The notes under the pieces are model-generated. The model had not been told where the DNA came from. It worked only from the letters and a program-made list of their open reading frames with translations, and made no database searches. A stretch of 64,000 nt of DNA from Comamonas sp. KCTC 72670. Lineage in GTDB: Bacteria > Myxococcota > Myxococcia > Myxococcales > Myxococcaceae. Where the stretch lies: assembly GCA_014656495.1 (NCBI GenBank), contig BNCN01000002.1:124001-188000 (forward strand), written 5' to 3'. Shown here one piece after another: positions 49,220 through 60,405 of the stretch. Each line of letters starts with the position of its first letter. Positions within the stretch are counted from its first letter, which is position 1. A program made the position numbers and the translations under genes.

Positions 49220-51704
49220 GTACCAAGCGCTACAACGAGGCGGACCTTCGTGCCGTCGTCGAGCCTTTCCGCAACCCCGTGGTGGTGTTGGCGGACGGGC
49301 GCGTGCTCGTCGCCAACGACGCGTACGTCAGCATGGTGGGGCTGGCCCGGGAGCACGTCGAGGGCCGCTCCGCCATGGACTTCGTCCAGCCGGAGGACCG
49401 CAGCCGCCTCATCGAGCGCTACCGGCGGGTGGAGGCCGGCGCCCCGCTCGACGCCAGCGCGCAGCTGTTCCAGGTGCCGTGCGCCAACGGGGTCACCCGG
49501 GAGGTGGCCGTGCTCACGTCCCGGCTGGAGCTGGAGGGCGGCGCCACCGCGCTGCTGCTCAACTGCATCCCCACGGAGGGCCGGCCCCCCGAGATGTCGG
49601 TGGCCGAGCGGCTGGTGGAGACCTCCGCGGGGCTGGTCTCCGCGCACTCGGAGGACGCGGTGCGCCGCGTGGCGCTGAAGGGGCTGGAGGCCGCGGGCTT
49701 CCGGGCCCGGCTGCTGCGCTGGGAAGGGGAGGGGCTGGTGGCCCGCGACGGCGCGGCGCTGCCCTCGGACGCGCAGCTGGGGCTGGAGTCGCTCGCGGAC
49801 GGGCGGCCCATCTTCGGTGGCGCGGAGCAGTCCGCCCCCAGCCACGTCTATCTGCCCGTGGGAGGGCCTCAGGCCGAGGTGCTGTGGGTGGAGGGCCATT
49901 GGGTGGCGCCGCACCATGGCTCGGTGCTGATGCTCTTCGCCAAGGTGGTGAGCGCCGCGCTGACGGACGCGCGGGTGCAGGCGGACAGCGCGCGCAGCCG
50001 CTGGGAGATGGAGTCGGTGGCCCAGGTGGCGCGCCTCGTCGCGCAGCCCTCGCCGCCCTCGCAGGAGGACTTCCTGGCGCGCGTCGCGTCCCTGCTCCAG
50101 GCCAGCGCCGCGGCCTTGCATGTGTCGGTGCCGCCGGAAGGCACGCTGACGCTGTCGTCCCACGTGGGCCTGGAGGACGCGACGGACACCTCGCGGCTCA
50201 CGGCCGTGCTGGTGGGCGGCGCGGAGGGCGCGTTGTCCTCACCCGCGCAGGAGGCGTCGCTGGCGGAGCTGTCCGGTGGCCGGCTCGGCGTGGGCGCGGT
50301 GGTGCGCCTGACGCGCGGAGGTGAGGTGTTCGGCGCGCTCCAGGTGCTGCGAGCGCCGGACCACCCCTTCGACGCGCGGGAGCTGCAGCTGCTGGGCACG
50401 TTGTCGGAGCTGTTGGTCTCGCTGCTGGAGCAGCGCCGCCTGCGCACGGAGTCCGCGCGGCAGCTCTCGGAGACGCGCCTGCTCCTGGACCTCGCGCGCA
50501 CCACGTCGGGCGTGCTGGAGACGTCGAGCATCCTGGACGTGGCGGCGGACTTCCTCGTCCGGCTGTTGGACGTGTCCAACTGCTACATCCTCCTCTACGA
50601 CGAGAGCGCTCGCCTGCTGCGCGGCGCCGCGGCGTCCATCGCTCACCGGGACTTCTTCCGCACCGTGGTGCTCCCCCTGCACGGAGACGGGCTGACGGCG
50701 CGCGTGGCCCGGGAGCGCAAGCCCATCGCCGTGGAGGACGTGTCCACCGCGGAGGGCGGCTTCAACCCGGAGCTCGCGCACCGCTTCGACGAGAAGGCGA
50801 TCCTCGCGCTGCCCCTGACGTCGCGCGAGGAGCTCATCGGCGTGGTGGTGGTGGACGACACGCGCGGGCCGCGGACCTTCGGGCCGGAGCTGATTGAGCT
50901 GGCGGAGGCCACGTGTGGCCAGCTGGCGCTGTCCATCGCCAACGCGCGCCTCTACGAGTCGCTGTGGGCCAGCTACGCGGAGCTGGCGGCCACGCGCGCG
51001 GAGATGGTGAAGCGGGAGCGGCTGGCCGCGCTGGGCGAGCTGTCCGCGATTGTCGCCCACGAGGTGCGCAACCCGCTGGGCGTCATCTTCAACGCGGTGG
51101 CGTCGCTGCGCCGGCTGCTGGTGCCGGGCGGGGACGCTGCCATGCTGCTGGACATCCTGGGCGAGGAGAGCGACCGCCTCAACCGCATCGTCGGCGACCT
51201 GCTGGACTACACGCGCCCCAGGGACCCGGTGCTCCAGCAGGAGGATTTGGGGCGCGTGCTCCAGGACTCGCTGGAGGCGGCGCGCATGCAGGGCGGCGGG
51301 GCGGACCGCTCCATCCTCATCCAGTCCGACGTGGAGCCCGGGTTGCCGCCGGTGCCCATGGACCGCCGCCTCATCCGGCAGGCGCTGGTCAACGTGGCCG
51401 TGAACGCCATCCAGTCCATGCCGCAGGGCGGGCTGGTGCAGGTGCGCGCGCGCCGCGAGGCCCACGCGGGCCGCGAGCAGCTTCGCATCGACGTGGTGGA
51501 CCAGGGCCCGGGCATCCCCGCCGAGCTGCTCCACCGCGTCTTCGAGCCCTTCTTCACCACCAAGGCGCAGGGGACGGGCCTGGGGCTGGCCGTCGTCCGA
51601 CGCATCCTCGAGGAGCACCGGGGCGAAATCGCCGTGGACAGCGTCCCGGGGCGCGGTACCACCTTCACCTTCCGGCTGCCGTTGTCGCAGCCTCCTTCCT
51701 TCCC

Positions 51705-51708
<4 letters not shown>
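49216..51708 (+). CDS. pxrK: PAS/GAF sensor histidine kinase (PxrK candidate)
   Basis: An 830-residue soluble kinase with no membrane span. An N-terminal PAS domain (about 10-110; NPVVVLADGRVLVANDAYVS) is followed by two to three GAF-like regions (about 130-580). The HisKA motif ELSAIVAHEVRNPLGVIFN carries histidine 615. The ATPase domain has NVAVNAIQSM and DQGPGIPAELLHRVFEPFFT with TKAQGTGLGLAVV. ATG overlaps the selB stop, and its stop overlaps the response regulator start, so the pair is coupled. Position next to a sigma-54 activator and the Pxr-like RNA matches PxrK as I recall it from M. xanthus. Confidence 0.9.
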
Positions 51709-53153
<1,445 letters not shown>

Positions 53154-53173
53154 CCCTGAGGTAGGAGGGATGC

Positions 53174-53235
53174 TCACCTATGTAACTTTCCCGCGGCCAT
53201 GGATTCAGATCCGAAATGGCCGGGTTCATAGGTGA
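53174..53235. terminator. Nested inverted repeat after the response regulator
   Basis: Outer arms TCACCTATG (53174-53182) and CATAGGTGA (53227-53235) enclose inner arms GGCCAT (53195-53200) and ATGGCC (53216-53221). It may end the response regulator mRNA or be a binding site. No T-tract follows on the plus strand. Confidence 0.45.
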
Positions 53236-53248
53236 AAAAGAGAACCCG

Positions 53249-53300
53249 CTGAAATCACTGGCCTTTTTCACATCTGAAACCCCATTGCAGCACTGAAATG
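53249..53300. promoter_or_regulatory. Candidate activator-binding repeats upstream of the sigma-54 promoter
   Basis: CTGAAAT or a close variant recurs at 53249-53256, 53274-53280 and 53293-53300, and the middle copy forms the palindrome TTTCA-N4-TGAAA at 53266-53279. They lie about 80-130 bases upstream of the -24 box, a usual distance for sigma-54 enhancer sites. Binding by the adjacent response regulator is inferred. Confidence 0.4.
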
Positions 53301-53376
53301 GAGCCAGGGGGCAGGGCCAGCGTCAGTTAGTGCTTCAAGTGCTTGAGAAAACTAGAGTTTCTCACCGCGAGGCGGC

Positions 53377-53392
53377 TGGCACGGCGACTGCT
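53377..53392 (+). promoter_or_regulatory. Sigma-54 promoter of the Pxr-like small RNA
   Basis: TGGCACGGCGACTGCT matches the -24/-12 consensus TGGCAC-N5-TTGCW at all but one base, with exact GG to GC spacing. It predicts a transcript start near 53403, just before the small RNA and about 165 bases upstream of the GNAT gene. Confidence 0.8.
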
Positions 53393-53402
53393 AAAGGAAC
53401 AC

Positions 53403-53525
53403 GCGGGACACATCGAAGCGAGGCTGAAGGCGGTTCCCCCCCACCCCTTCAGCACTTCCGGTGAGTCACCTTGAGAAGACCCGCGGCCCGGCACCTCTTT
53501 AGGGGTGTCGGGCTGCCTTCTTTTC
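53403..53525 (+). ncRNA. pxr: Pxr-like developmental small RNA
   Basis: A predicted RNA of about 120 nucleotides from the sigma-54 promoter to an intrinsic terminator. Its first stem pairs GCTGAAGG (53423-53430) with CCTTCAGC (53446-53453) around a 15-base loop that holds seven consecutive C at 53436-53442. A smaller stem GGTG/CACC lies near 53460-53470. In M. xanthus the Pxr RNA blocks fruiting-body development while nutrients last. It lies between a sigma-54 response regulator and a GNAT gene, and a change in a seven-cytosine run restored development in an evolved strain; all of these fit here. Ends are predicted, not measured. Confidence 0.82.
53486..53525 (+). terminator. Intrinsic terminator of the small RNA
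   Basis: A 12-bp stem (53486-53497 with 53502-53513, two G-T pairs) and a TTTA loop are followed by TGCCTTCTTTTC. It is the clearest Rho-independent terminator on the plus strand of this region and defines the RNA 3' end. Confidence 0.85.
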
Positions 53526-53568
53526 AGCGTCTGTAAGCTCCGACAGCACGCGACGAAAGGAAGCGCAG

Positions 53569-54408
53569 GTGGGTTCATCGGAATCGACGTGGGTGGTGCG
53601 TCCGGGCCGGCCAGGGGACCACGCCGTCTTCGCCCGGCTCTTCTTGGAGCTCGGGGTGGATGACCCCCCACCTCCCGAGCCCGTGTGGGCGGCGGAGCTC
53701 GCGCCGCGCGCCCTGCTCGCAGAGGGGCCCCTGGGGGTGGAGGCCTACGCCGTGGCGGAGTCCCTGGGGGCCTTCGGGTACGTGGGGCAACTGGTGGTGG
53801 CCCCGTCCGCCCGAGGAAAGGGGCTGGGCCGGACGATGATGGCGCACCTGGCCGAGCACCTGCTCGCACAAGGGTGTACCCGCTGGGCCCTCAACGTGAA
53901 GCGGGACAACGTGCCCGCGCTCTCGCTCTACACCTCGCTGGGCATGACGCCGGTGCGTGAGGCCACCACGCTGCGGGTGACGCGGGCACACCTGACGGCG
54001 CTCCCCACCGCTTCACCCGAAGGGCGCCTGGTGCCGGTGACGCTGGAGGACTGCGAGGTGCTGGCGGAGGCCTTCCGGATGATTCCCGGCAAGCTGGCGG
54101 GCTTCATGGGGCGGGACTCGCACCGGTTGCTGGGCCTCGTCGACCCGCGGGCGCCTGGGCGCCGGTGGCTGGGGATGATGGACCTGCGCGCCTCCGGGCC
54201 CACGCTGTTCCCCTTCTTCGCGGCGTCCCCCGCGCACGCGCGGACACTGCTGGAGGACGCCTTTCGCCAGGTGGGGGAGGGCGTGTCCGCCTTGAATGTC
54301 GCGCTGACGGACGACGCGCCCCTGCTGCGACTGCTCCGTGACGCAGGGGCGCAGACGCGCCTGGAGACCTTCCAGATGCAAGGCCCGTTGGCGGCCGCCG
54401 CACCCTGA
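53569..54408 (+). CDS. Tandem-GNAT acetyltransferase
   Basis: A 279-residue protein with two GNAT folds. The N-terminal one (about 5-145) has the acetyl-CoA loop GQLVVAPSARGKGLGRTMMA and the C-terminal strand ALSLYTSLGMTPVREATTLR. The second (about 150-279) is diverged and lacks a clear acetyl-CoA loop. The GTG start follows AAAGGAAG. It lies downstream of the Pxr-like RNA and may be transcribed by read-through past its terminator or from its own promoter. Substrate unknown. Confidence 0.9.
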   Translation: MGSSESTWVVRPGRPGDHAVFARLFLELGVDDPPPPEPVWAAELAPRALLAEGPLGVEAYAVAESLGAFGYVGQLVVAPSARGKGLGRTMMAHLAEHLLAQGCTRWALNVKRDNVPALSLYTSLGMTPVREATTLRVTRAHLTALPTASPEGRLVPVTLEDCEVLAEAFRMIPGKLAGFMGRDSHRLLGLVDPRAPGRRWLGMMDLRASGPTLFPFFAASPAHARTLLEDAFRQVGEGVSALNVALTDDAPLLRLLRDAGAQTRLETFQMQGPLAAAAP

Positions 54409-54426
54409 CGGCCGCTGAAAACACGA

Positions 54427-54457
54427 CGCCCGCCCGGGCACGAAGCCGGGGCGGGCG
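54427..54457 (-). terminator. Terminator of the nuo operon
   Basis: A GC-rich stem of about 11 bp with one bulge (arms 54427-54438 and 54446-54457) is followed on the minus strand by GTCGTGTTTTC. It lies between the nuoN stop and the convergent GNAT gene. Confidence 0.65.
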
Positions 54458-54481
54458 CGAAGTGACATCCGGGCCGCGGTG

Positions 54482-56041
54482 CTACTGGCCGAAGATGCTG
54501 CTGGCCTGCTCCAGCCACGCCATGACGGGGCCGGGGATGATGCCCAGCACCACCACGCCCAGGGTGGAGACGACGAGCGCCAGCTCCGTGGACCAGCTCC
54601 GCTCGAGCGTCTGCGCGCCCTCGGGGACGGGCCGCATGAACATGTAGACCACCACGCGCAGGTAGTAATAGACGCCCGCCGCGCTGGACAGCACGCCGAC
54701 GATGGTGAGGCCGATGAGGCCCGCGTCCACGGCGGCCTGGAAGATGAGCAGCTTGCTCATGAAGCCGATGGTCGGCGGGATGCCGCCCAGCGACAGCATG
54801 AAGGCCGCCATCGCGAAGGCCCAACCCGGCTTGCGCTGCGCCAGCCCGCTGAAGCGCTCCAGGTCCCAGGCGGTGCCCTTCTCCTCGTCCTCGCGGCGCT
54901 CCAGGACGGAGATGATGGAGAACGCGCCCACCGCGCTGAACGTGTAGGCCAGCAGGTAGTAGAGGATGCCGCGCAGCGCCTCGGAGCGGGCGATGTCCAG
55001 CGGGGTGCCACCCGTGAGGGCGGACGCGCCCAGCAGGCGGAACTGCTCGCCCGGGCCGGTGACGAAGAGGGCGGCCACGCCCACCAGCAGGTAGCCGGCG
55101 TGGGCAATGGACGAGTACGCCAGCATGCGCTTCACGTTGCGCTGCGGAATCGCCAGCAGGTTGCCCGCCACCATGGTGAGGAAGGCCAGCACGGAGAACA
55201 GGCCCAGCAGCATCTGCGGGTCCACGCCCTTGCCCACCATGAAGAACACGCGGACCATCGCCGCGAAGGCGGCGGCCTTCACGCCCGCGCTCATCAGCGC
55301 GGTGACGGGCGTCGGCGCGCCCTCGTAGACGTCCGGCGTCCACATGTGGAACGGCACGGCGGCCACCTTGAACGCGAAGCCCGCGCCCACCAGGATGATG
55401 CCCGCGTACACGAGGCCCGGCTGCTTCGCGATGGCCGAGGCCAGCGGGCCCGCCATGGCCGTCAGGTGCGTGGTGCCGGTGGCGCCGTAGAGCAGCGCCG
55501 CGCCGTAGAGCAGCACCGCGGAGGAGAAGGCGCCCAGGATGAAGTACTTGAAGCCCGCCTCGCTGGGCCGCGTGCCGCGCCGCAGGTACGACGTCAGCGC
55601 GTAGGTGGCGATGGAGAGCACCTCGACGTTCACGAAGAGCGTGATGAGCTCGTTGGACATCGCCAGCAGGCTCATGCCCGCCGAGGCGAACAGCATCAGC
55701 GCGTAGAACTCACCGCGCTCGGCGCCGCGCTTGCGCAGGAAGCTCACCGAGCTCAGCGTCGCCAGCGCCAGGCCCACGCACACCACGAAGGTGAGGAAGC
55801 TGGAGAAGGGGTCCAGCACGCCGAAGCCGAGCATCACCTCTTGCGGCGGCTCGAACATCAGCGACAGCGCCGTGGCGCCAGCGGCCACCGCCGTCACCAC
55901 GGTGAGCACCGCCTGGTACGCGCGCGACGCCGTCGCGGAGAGGAACACCTCCGACAGCAGCAGGATGGAGGCGCCAACCACCATGATGATGGTGGGCAGC
56001 AGCGGGAGGAAGTCTGCCAGGCTGAGATTGGGCAGGTTCAT
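54482..56041 (-). CDS. nuoN: NADH-quinone oxidoreductase subunit N
   Basis: A 519-residue proton-pumping antiporter-like subunit of complex I with about 14 helices. The central helices show the conserved lysines in FKVAAVPFHMWTPDVYEGAP and VKRMLAYSSIAHAGYLLVGV, and the family-typical ALTSYLRRGTRPSEAGFKYF with GAFSSAVLLYGAALLYG. It is the last gene of the leftward nuoEFJKLMN operon, 19 bases after nuoM. Confidence 0.97.
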   Translation of the reverse strand: MNLPNLSLADFLPLLPTIIMVVGASILLLSEVFLSATASRAYQAVLTVVTAVAAGATALSLMFEPPQEVMLGFGVLDPFSSFLTFVVCVGLALATLSSVSFLRKRGAERGEFYALMLFASAGMSLLAMSNELITLFVNVEVLSIATYALTSYLRRGTRPSEAGFKYFILGAFSSAVLLYGAALLYGATGTTHLTAMAGPLASAIAKQPGLVYAGIILVGAGFAFKVAAVPFHMWTPDVYEGAPTPVTALMSAGVKAAAFAAMVRVFFMVGKGVDPQMLLGLFSVLAFLTMVAGNLLAIPQRNVKRMLAYSSIAHAGYLLVGVAALFVTGPGEQFRLLGASALTGGTPLDIARSEALRGILYYLLAYTFSAVGAFSIISVLERREDEEKGTAWDLERFSGLAQRKPGWAFAMAAFMLSLGGIPPTIGFMSKLLIFQAAVDAGLIGLTIVGVLSSAAGVYYYLRVVVYMFMRPVPEGAQTLERSWSTELALVVSTLGVVVLGIIPGPVMAWLEQASSIFGQ

Positions 56042-56060
56042 TGTCGGAAGCTCTGGCGGC

Positions 56061-57785
56061 TTACTGCCGCGGCGAGGGAACGGCCGGGGCAGCGGCCAGC
56101 GGGACGGGCGCGGACGGCGCGGCGACGAGCGGGCTGGGCAGGGACATCACCTCCACCCGGAGCCGGTCCACTTCGAGCGCCGCACCCGGCGTGCCCACGC
56201 GAGCGCGGGCCAGGAAGCGGTCCGTGGAGGGCGACAGGCGGTCCAGGAAGGGCTGCGGCTGCAGACCCATCACCAGGACCAGCGCGATGAAGGGCAACAC
56301 CGTGAGCCCCTCGCGCAGGTTCATGTCGGTCAGGTGCTGGTTCTCCCGGTGCGTGAGGCCCCCGAAGAACACCTTCTGCACCATCCACAGCATGTAGGCC
56401 GCGCCCAGGATGACACCCAGCGTGGCGAAGGCGCCGAACACCGCCGTCAGGTGCGCGTTGCCCGCGGCCTCGCCCAGGTCGCTCTTGAAGGTGCCCAGCA
56501 GGACGAGGAACTCACCGATGAAGCCGTTGGTGCCCGGCACGGCGATGGACGAGAAGGTGATGATGACGAAGGCCGCGGTGAACACCGGCATCACCTTCGC
56601 GATGCCGCCGTAGTCCGCCATCAGGCGCGAGTGGCGCCGCTCGTACAGGAAGCCGAACAGGAGGAACAGCGCGCCCGTGGACACGCCGTGGTTGAGCATC
56701 TGGTACGCGCTGCCCGTGGCGCCCTCGGCGGTAATCGCCAGGATGCCCAGCATGCAGTAGCCCAGGTGGCTGACGGACGAGTACGCGATGAGCTTCTTGA
56801 TGTCCCGCTGCGCCAGGCACATCAGCGCGCCGTACACGATGCCAATGACGGCCAGCGTGGCCAGGAAGGGCCGCGCCTGCTGCGTGGCCACCGGGAAGAA
56901 CGGAATCGCGTAGCGCCAGAAGCCGAAGGTCCCCATCTTCAGGGTGACGCCGGCCAGAATCATGGAGCCGGCCACCGGCGCCTGCACGTGCGCGTCCGGC
57001 AACCAGGTGTGCAGCGGCCACATGGGGACCTTGACCGCGAACGCGATGGCGAACGCCGCGAACAGCCAGGGGCCCCAGGTGTGCAGCGTGGCGGCCAGCC
57101 CGGTGAGCGACTCGCAGTTGCCCTCGGTGGTGCACGCGCTGAGCTGTTGGTTGGCGCTCAGCAGGCCGTTGTAGATGCTCGCGTAGTCGAAGGAGCGGGC
57201 ACCCACCGGCGCGCTGATGAAGTACACGGCGATGATTGCCACCAGCATCAGCAGCGAGCCGGCCAGCGTGTAGAGGAAGAACTTCACCGCCGCCATCTGG
57301 CGGTCCTCGGCGCCCCACACACCCACCAGGAGGTACATGGGGATGAGCATGGCCTCGAAGAAGATGTAGAAGAGCAGCACGTCCAGCGACACCAGCGCGC
57401 CCAGCATCGTCGTCTGGAGCACCAGCAGCGCCAGGTGGAACTCCTTGATGCGGAACTTGATGTACGTGGTGGACGCGAGGACGACCAGGGGGCCCAGGAA
57501 GACGGTGAGCAGCAGCAGGCTCACGGCCAGGCCGTCCACGCCCACGTGGTAGCTGGTGCCGAACAGGTCGAACCAACGCGCCCGGTACTCGAGCTGGAAC
57601 TCCGGACCGCCCGGCACGTAGGCCATGTACGCCCAGACGCCGAACACCAGGTCCACGACCATGGCGATGAGCGTGACGGTGCGAATCTGGCCGTTCTCGC
57701 TGGCGGGCAGCATCGCCACCAGCGCCGCGAACACGAGCGGCAGGAAGACGACGAGGTTGAGCAGGTGGGTGTCGAAGAAGCTCAT
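56061..57785 (-). CDS. nuoM: NADH-quinone oxidoreductase subunit M
   Basis: A 574-residue antiporter-like membrane subunit of complex I. Signature sequences are DGLAVSLLLLTVFLGPLVVL, FFIFEAMLIP-like YIFFEAMLIPMYLLVGVWGA with the essential glutamate, AFAVKVPMWPLHTWLPDAHV and KKLIAYSSVSHLGYCMLGIL. An alanine/proline-rich C-terminal tail of about 30 residues is unusual. The start ATG overlaps the nuoL stop by four bases. Confidence 0.97.
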   Translation of the reverse strand: MSFFDTHLLNLVVFLPLVFAALVAMLPASENGQIRTVTLIAMVVDLVFGVWAYMAYVPGGPEFQLEYRARWFDLFGTSYHVGVDGLAVSLLLLTVFLGPLVVLASTTYIKFRIKEFHLALLVLQTTMLGALVSLDVLLFYIFFEAMLIPMYLLVGVWGAEDRQMAAVKFFLYTLAGSLLMLVAIIAVYFISAPVGARSFDYASIYNGLLSANQQLSACTTEGNCESLTGLAATLHTWGPWLFAAFAIAFAVKVPMWPLHTWLPDAHVQAPVAGSMILAGVTLKMGTFGFWRYAIPFFPVATQQARPFLATLAVIGIVYGALMCLAQRDIKKLIAYSSVSHLGYCMLGILAITAEGATGSAYQMLNHGVSTGALFLLFGFLYERRHSRLMADYGGIAKVMPVFTAAFVIITFSSIAVPGTNGFIGEFLVLLGTFKSDLGEAAGNAHLTAVFGAFATLGVILGAAYMLWMVQKVFFGGLTHRENQHLTDMNLREGLTVLPFIALVLVMGLQPQPFLDRLSPSTDRFLARARVGTPGAALEVDRLRVEVMSLPSPLVAAPSAPVPLAAAPAVPSPRQ

Positions 57786-60010
57786 TGCATCACCTGGATG
57801 AGGGCGTAGACGACACCGCCCAGCAGGGCGATGGCCATCACGGCGGCGTAGGCCTGGGCGTCGCCGGACTGCACGTACCGGAGCGCGCTGCCCACGCGGG
57901 CCGTCACCCACGCGGTGCCGCGGACCGCCACGGTGTCGATGACGAGCGCGTCCACCACGCGGAAGAGGAGGAAGCTCATGAACTTCACGGGACGGATGAG
58001 GATCAGCTCATAGAGCTCGTCCACGTAGAACTTGTTCTGGGCCGCCCGGCGCACCGCCCGGGCGTAGGCCGGAACCGGCTGGCCCACCCGCGCGGGGAAG
58101 AAGACGCGGTACAGGTAGACCGCCAGACCGCCACCGGCCAGGGCCACCGCCCAGGCCTTGAGGTAGTCCGGGAAGACCTGGGGCCGGCTGGAGTCGAGCT
58201 GCACCAGCGTGCTGGCCTCGGCGATGCGCTTGCTCGCGCTGAACACCGGGCTCAGGAAGTTCTCCAGCACCGGCTGCGCCGTCATGTCGAAGAAGTTGAT
58301 GCCGAACGCGTACCGCGCGGCGAGGACGCTGAGCACCGCCAGGACCACCAGCGGCAGGGTCATCTGCCAGGCGCTCTCATGGGCGTGGGCCACCTTGGCC
58401 TCCTTCGAGCGAGGACCCTCGAAGGTGAGCAGGTAGGCGCGCGTCATGTAGAAGGCCGTGGACGCGGCGATGAGCAGGCCCAGGTAGTAGACGACGCCGC
58501 CCACCCACTCCAGGCCCCCGAGCTTGTTGAGGTGCGCGCCATGGAGGATGGCGTCCTTCGAGAAGAAGCCGGAGAGCGGGACGATGCCGGTGATGGCCAG
58601 CGTGGCGATGAGGAACGTCGCCCAGGTCCAGGGCATCTCCTTGCGCAGGCCGCCCAGCTTCTTGATGTCCGTCTCGTCGCCGTTGCCGTGCATCACGCTG
58701 CCGGCGCCGAGGAAGAGGCAGGCCTTGAAGAAGGCGTGCGTCATCAGGTGGAACACGGCAGCCCAGAAGATGCCCATGCCCACGCCCATGAACATGATGC
58801 CCAGCTGGGACACCGTGGAGTAGGCGAGCACCTTCTTGATGTCGTCCTGCGCGAAGGCGATGAGCGCCGCCAGCAGCGAGGTGAGCGCGCCGATGATGGC
58901 GATGGTCGCCATGGCGGTGGGGCTCAGCACCAGCAGCGCGGACATGCGGCTGAACAGGTAGACGCCGGCGGTGACCATCGTCGCGGCGTGGATGAGGGCG
59001 GAGACCGGCGTCGGGCCGGCCATGGCGTCCGGCAGCCACACGTACAGCGGCAGCTGCGCGCTCTTGCCCGCCGCGCCCAGGAGGAACAGCAGCATGGCCG
59101 CCGTCATCACGCCGCCGAAGGTGTAGCCCTCCAGCGGGCCCGCCTTGATGGGCGTGCTCAGGTCGACCTGGTCCACGTTGGTGTCCACCAGGCCCTCGGC
59201 CATCTTCTCCAGGCCCTTGAACGTCACGGGGCCCTTCTGCGCCAGCGCGGCCTTGTAGTGCTGGGCCGTGGTGCCCGCGGTGCTGTAGTCCGAGGCGTTC
59301 GCCTGCTGCGTGAAGGCGGAGACCAGGAGAACCAGCAGGAAGGTGGCGATGAGGAACGCGAAGTCACCGATGCGGTTGGTGACGAAGGCCTTGCGCCCGG
59401 CCCAGGCCTTGGCCGGGTCGTCGTACCAGAAGCCGATGAGCAGGTAGCTGGCCATGCCGACGCCTTCCCAGCCCACGAAGAGCAGGATGAGGTTGTCGGC
59501 CAGCACCAGCGTCAGCATCGCCGCGACGAAGAGGTTCAGGTACGCGAAGAACCGCCAGTACGCGGCGTCGTGCTCCATGTAGCTGGTGGAGTACAGGTGG
59601 ATGAGGAAGCCGACGCCGGTGATGATGAGCAGCAGGATGCCGGACAGATGGTCCACCATCAGTCCGAAGTTCACCCGGAAGTCGCCCACCGAGAACCAGG
59701 TGCCGTAGTCGTACGCGAGCGCGTAGCGCACGAAGTCCCGCTCGATGCCGAACGGGTTGGGGAAGAGCGCCGCCAGCCGGCCCGTCTCGGGGTTCTGGTG
59801 GCTGGTGGCCCAGAAGGCCAGCACGCTCAGCACGAAGGAGCCGGCCACCGCCGCGCACGCGACGAGCTGGACGTTGGCCCGGCCCATCATCTTGCCGAAC
59901 ACGCCGCAGATGAACGCGCCGAGCAGGGGCAGGGCGATGATGAGCCAGAGGGACGGGGCCAGGATGTCTGGCGCCACGGGTGCCGCCCGGAAGAATTCGA
60001 CGAGAGTCAT
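57782..60010 (-). CDS. nuoL: NADH-quinone oxidoreductase subunit L
   Basis: A 742-residue subunit, the largest antiporter-like one, with about 16 helices and the long lateral helix near the C-terminus. It contains VDHLSGILLLIITGVGFLIH, NLILLFVGWEGVGMASYLLI with the glutamate, GKSAQLPLYVWLPDAMAGPT and KKVLAYSTVSQLGIMFMGVG. It follows nuoK by 19 bases and overlaps nuoM by four. Confidence 0.97.
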   Translation of the reverse strand: MTLVEFFRAAPVAPDILAPSLWLIIALPLLGAFICGVFGKMMGRANVQLVACAAVAGSFVLSVLAFWATSHQNPETGRLAALFPNPFGIERDFVRYALAYDYGTWFSVGDFRVNFGLMVDHLSGILLLIITGVGFLIHLYSTSYMEHDAAYWRFFAYLNLFVAAMLTLVLADNLILLFVGWEGVGMASYLLIGFWYDDPAKAWAGRKAFVTNRIGDFAFLIATFLLVLLVSAFTQQANASDYSTAGTTAQHYKAALAQKGPVTFKGLEKMAEGLVDTNVDQVDLSTPIKAGPLEGYTFGGVMTAAMLLFLLGAAGKSAQLPLYVWLPDAMAGPTPVSALIHAATMVTAGVYLFSRMSALLVLSPTAMATIAIIGALTSLLAALIAFAQDDIKKVLAYSTVSQLGIMFMGVGMGIFWAAVFHLMTHAFFKACLFLGAGSVMHGNGDETDIKKLGGLRKEMPWTWATFLIATLAITGIVPLSGFFSKDAILHGAHLNKLGGLEWVGGVVYYLGLLIAASTAFYMTRAYLLTFEGPRSKEAKVAHAHESAWQMTLPLVVLAVLSVLAARYAFGINFFDMTAQPVLENFLSPVFSASKRIAEASTLVQLDSSRPQVFPDYLKAWAVALAGGGLAVYLYRVFFPARVGQPVPAYARAVRRAAQNKFYVDELYELILIRPVKFMSFLLFRVVDALVIDTVAVRGTAWVTARVGSALRYVQSGDAQAYAAVMAIALLGGVVYALIQVMQ

Positions 60011-60029
60011 GACAGTGGCTCCTGGGGGC

Positions 60030-60332
60030 TCAGTGCTTCATCGTCCGGATGTCTTCCACCAGGACGCTGCCCCGGCTCCGGAAGACGGCGATGACGATGG
60101 CCAGACCGATGGCGGCTTCCGCCGCCGCCACCGCGATGACGAAGAAGGCGGACACGTGGCCGAGGTCGTCACCGCGCATGCGCGCGAAGGCCACGAACGT
60201 GAGGTTCGCCGCGTTGAGCATCAGCTCCACGCACATGAAGATGACCAGCGCGTTGCGGCGGACGAGCACGCCGAACATGCCCATGCAGAACAGGGCGGCG
60301 GCAAGCAGGAGGTAGTAGGTGATGGGAACCAT
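60030..60332 (-). CDS. nuoK: NADH-quinone oxidoreductase subunit K
   Basis: A 100-residue three-helix membrane subunit of complex I. It begins VPITYYLLLAAALFCMGMFG and contains RRNALVIFMCVELMLNAANL, with the conserved helix-2 glutamate, and IAVAAAEAAIGLAIVIAVFR with the helix-3 glutamate. ATG 60332 is the family start; an upstream ATG would add 14 unconserved residues. The gap to nuoJ is 73 bases. Confidence 0.96.
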   Translation of the reverse strand: MVPITYYLLLAAALFCMGMFGVLVRRNALVIFMCVELMLNAANLTFVAFARMRGDDLGHVSAFFVIAVAAAEAAIGLAIVIAVFRSRGSVLVEDIRTMKH

Positions 60333-60405
60333 GGGCCGATTCGGGGCCTCGCGGGCGGCTGCCTGCGCCGCCATCTAGCACAGATAAGTTGTCCGGAATG
60401 GGCGA

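Larger units (their letters stand above)
53154..53568. other. Regulatory gap holding a sigma-54 promoter and small RNA
   Basis: These 415 bases contain no protein gene. From left to right they hold a nested inverted repeat (53174-53235), several TGAAA-type repeats including TTTCA-N4-TGAAA, a GAGAAA/TTTCTC repeat at 53345-53363, a sigma-54 promoter, a small RNA and an intrinsic terminator, then the ribosome site AAAGGAAG of the next gene. Confidence 0.85.

Noticed and set aside
54479..56290. 603-codon open frame antisense to nuoN
   Set aside because: Same reason: it mirrors nuoN and has no recognisable motif.
57785..60094. 769-codon open frame antisense to nuoL
   Set aside because: Shadow frame from third-position GC bias; composition unlike a protein and nuoL is unmistakable.
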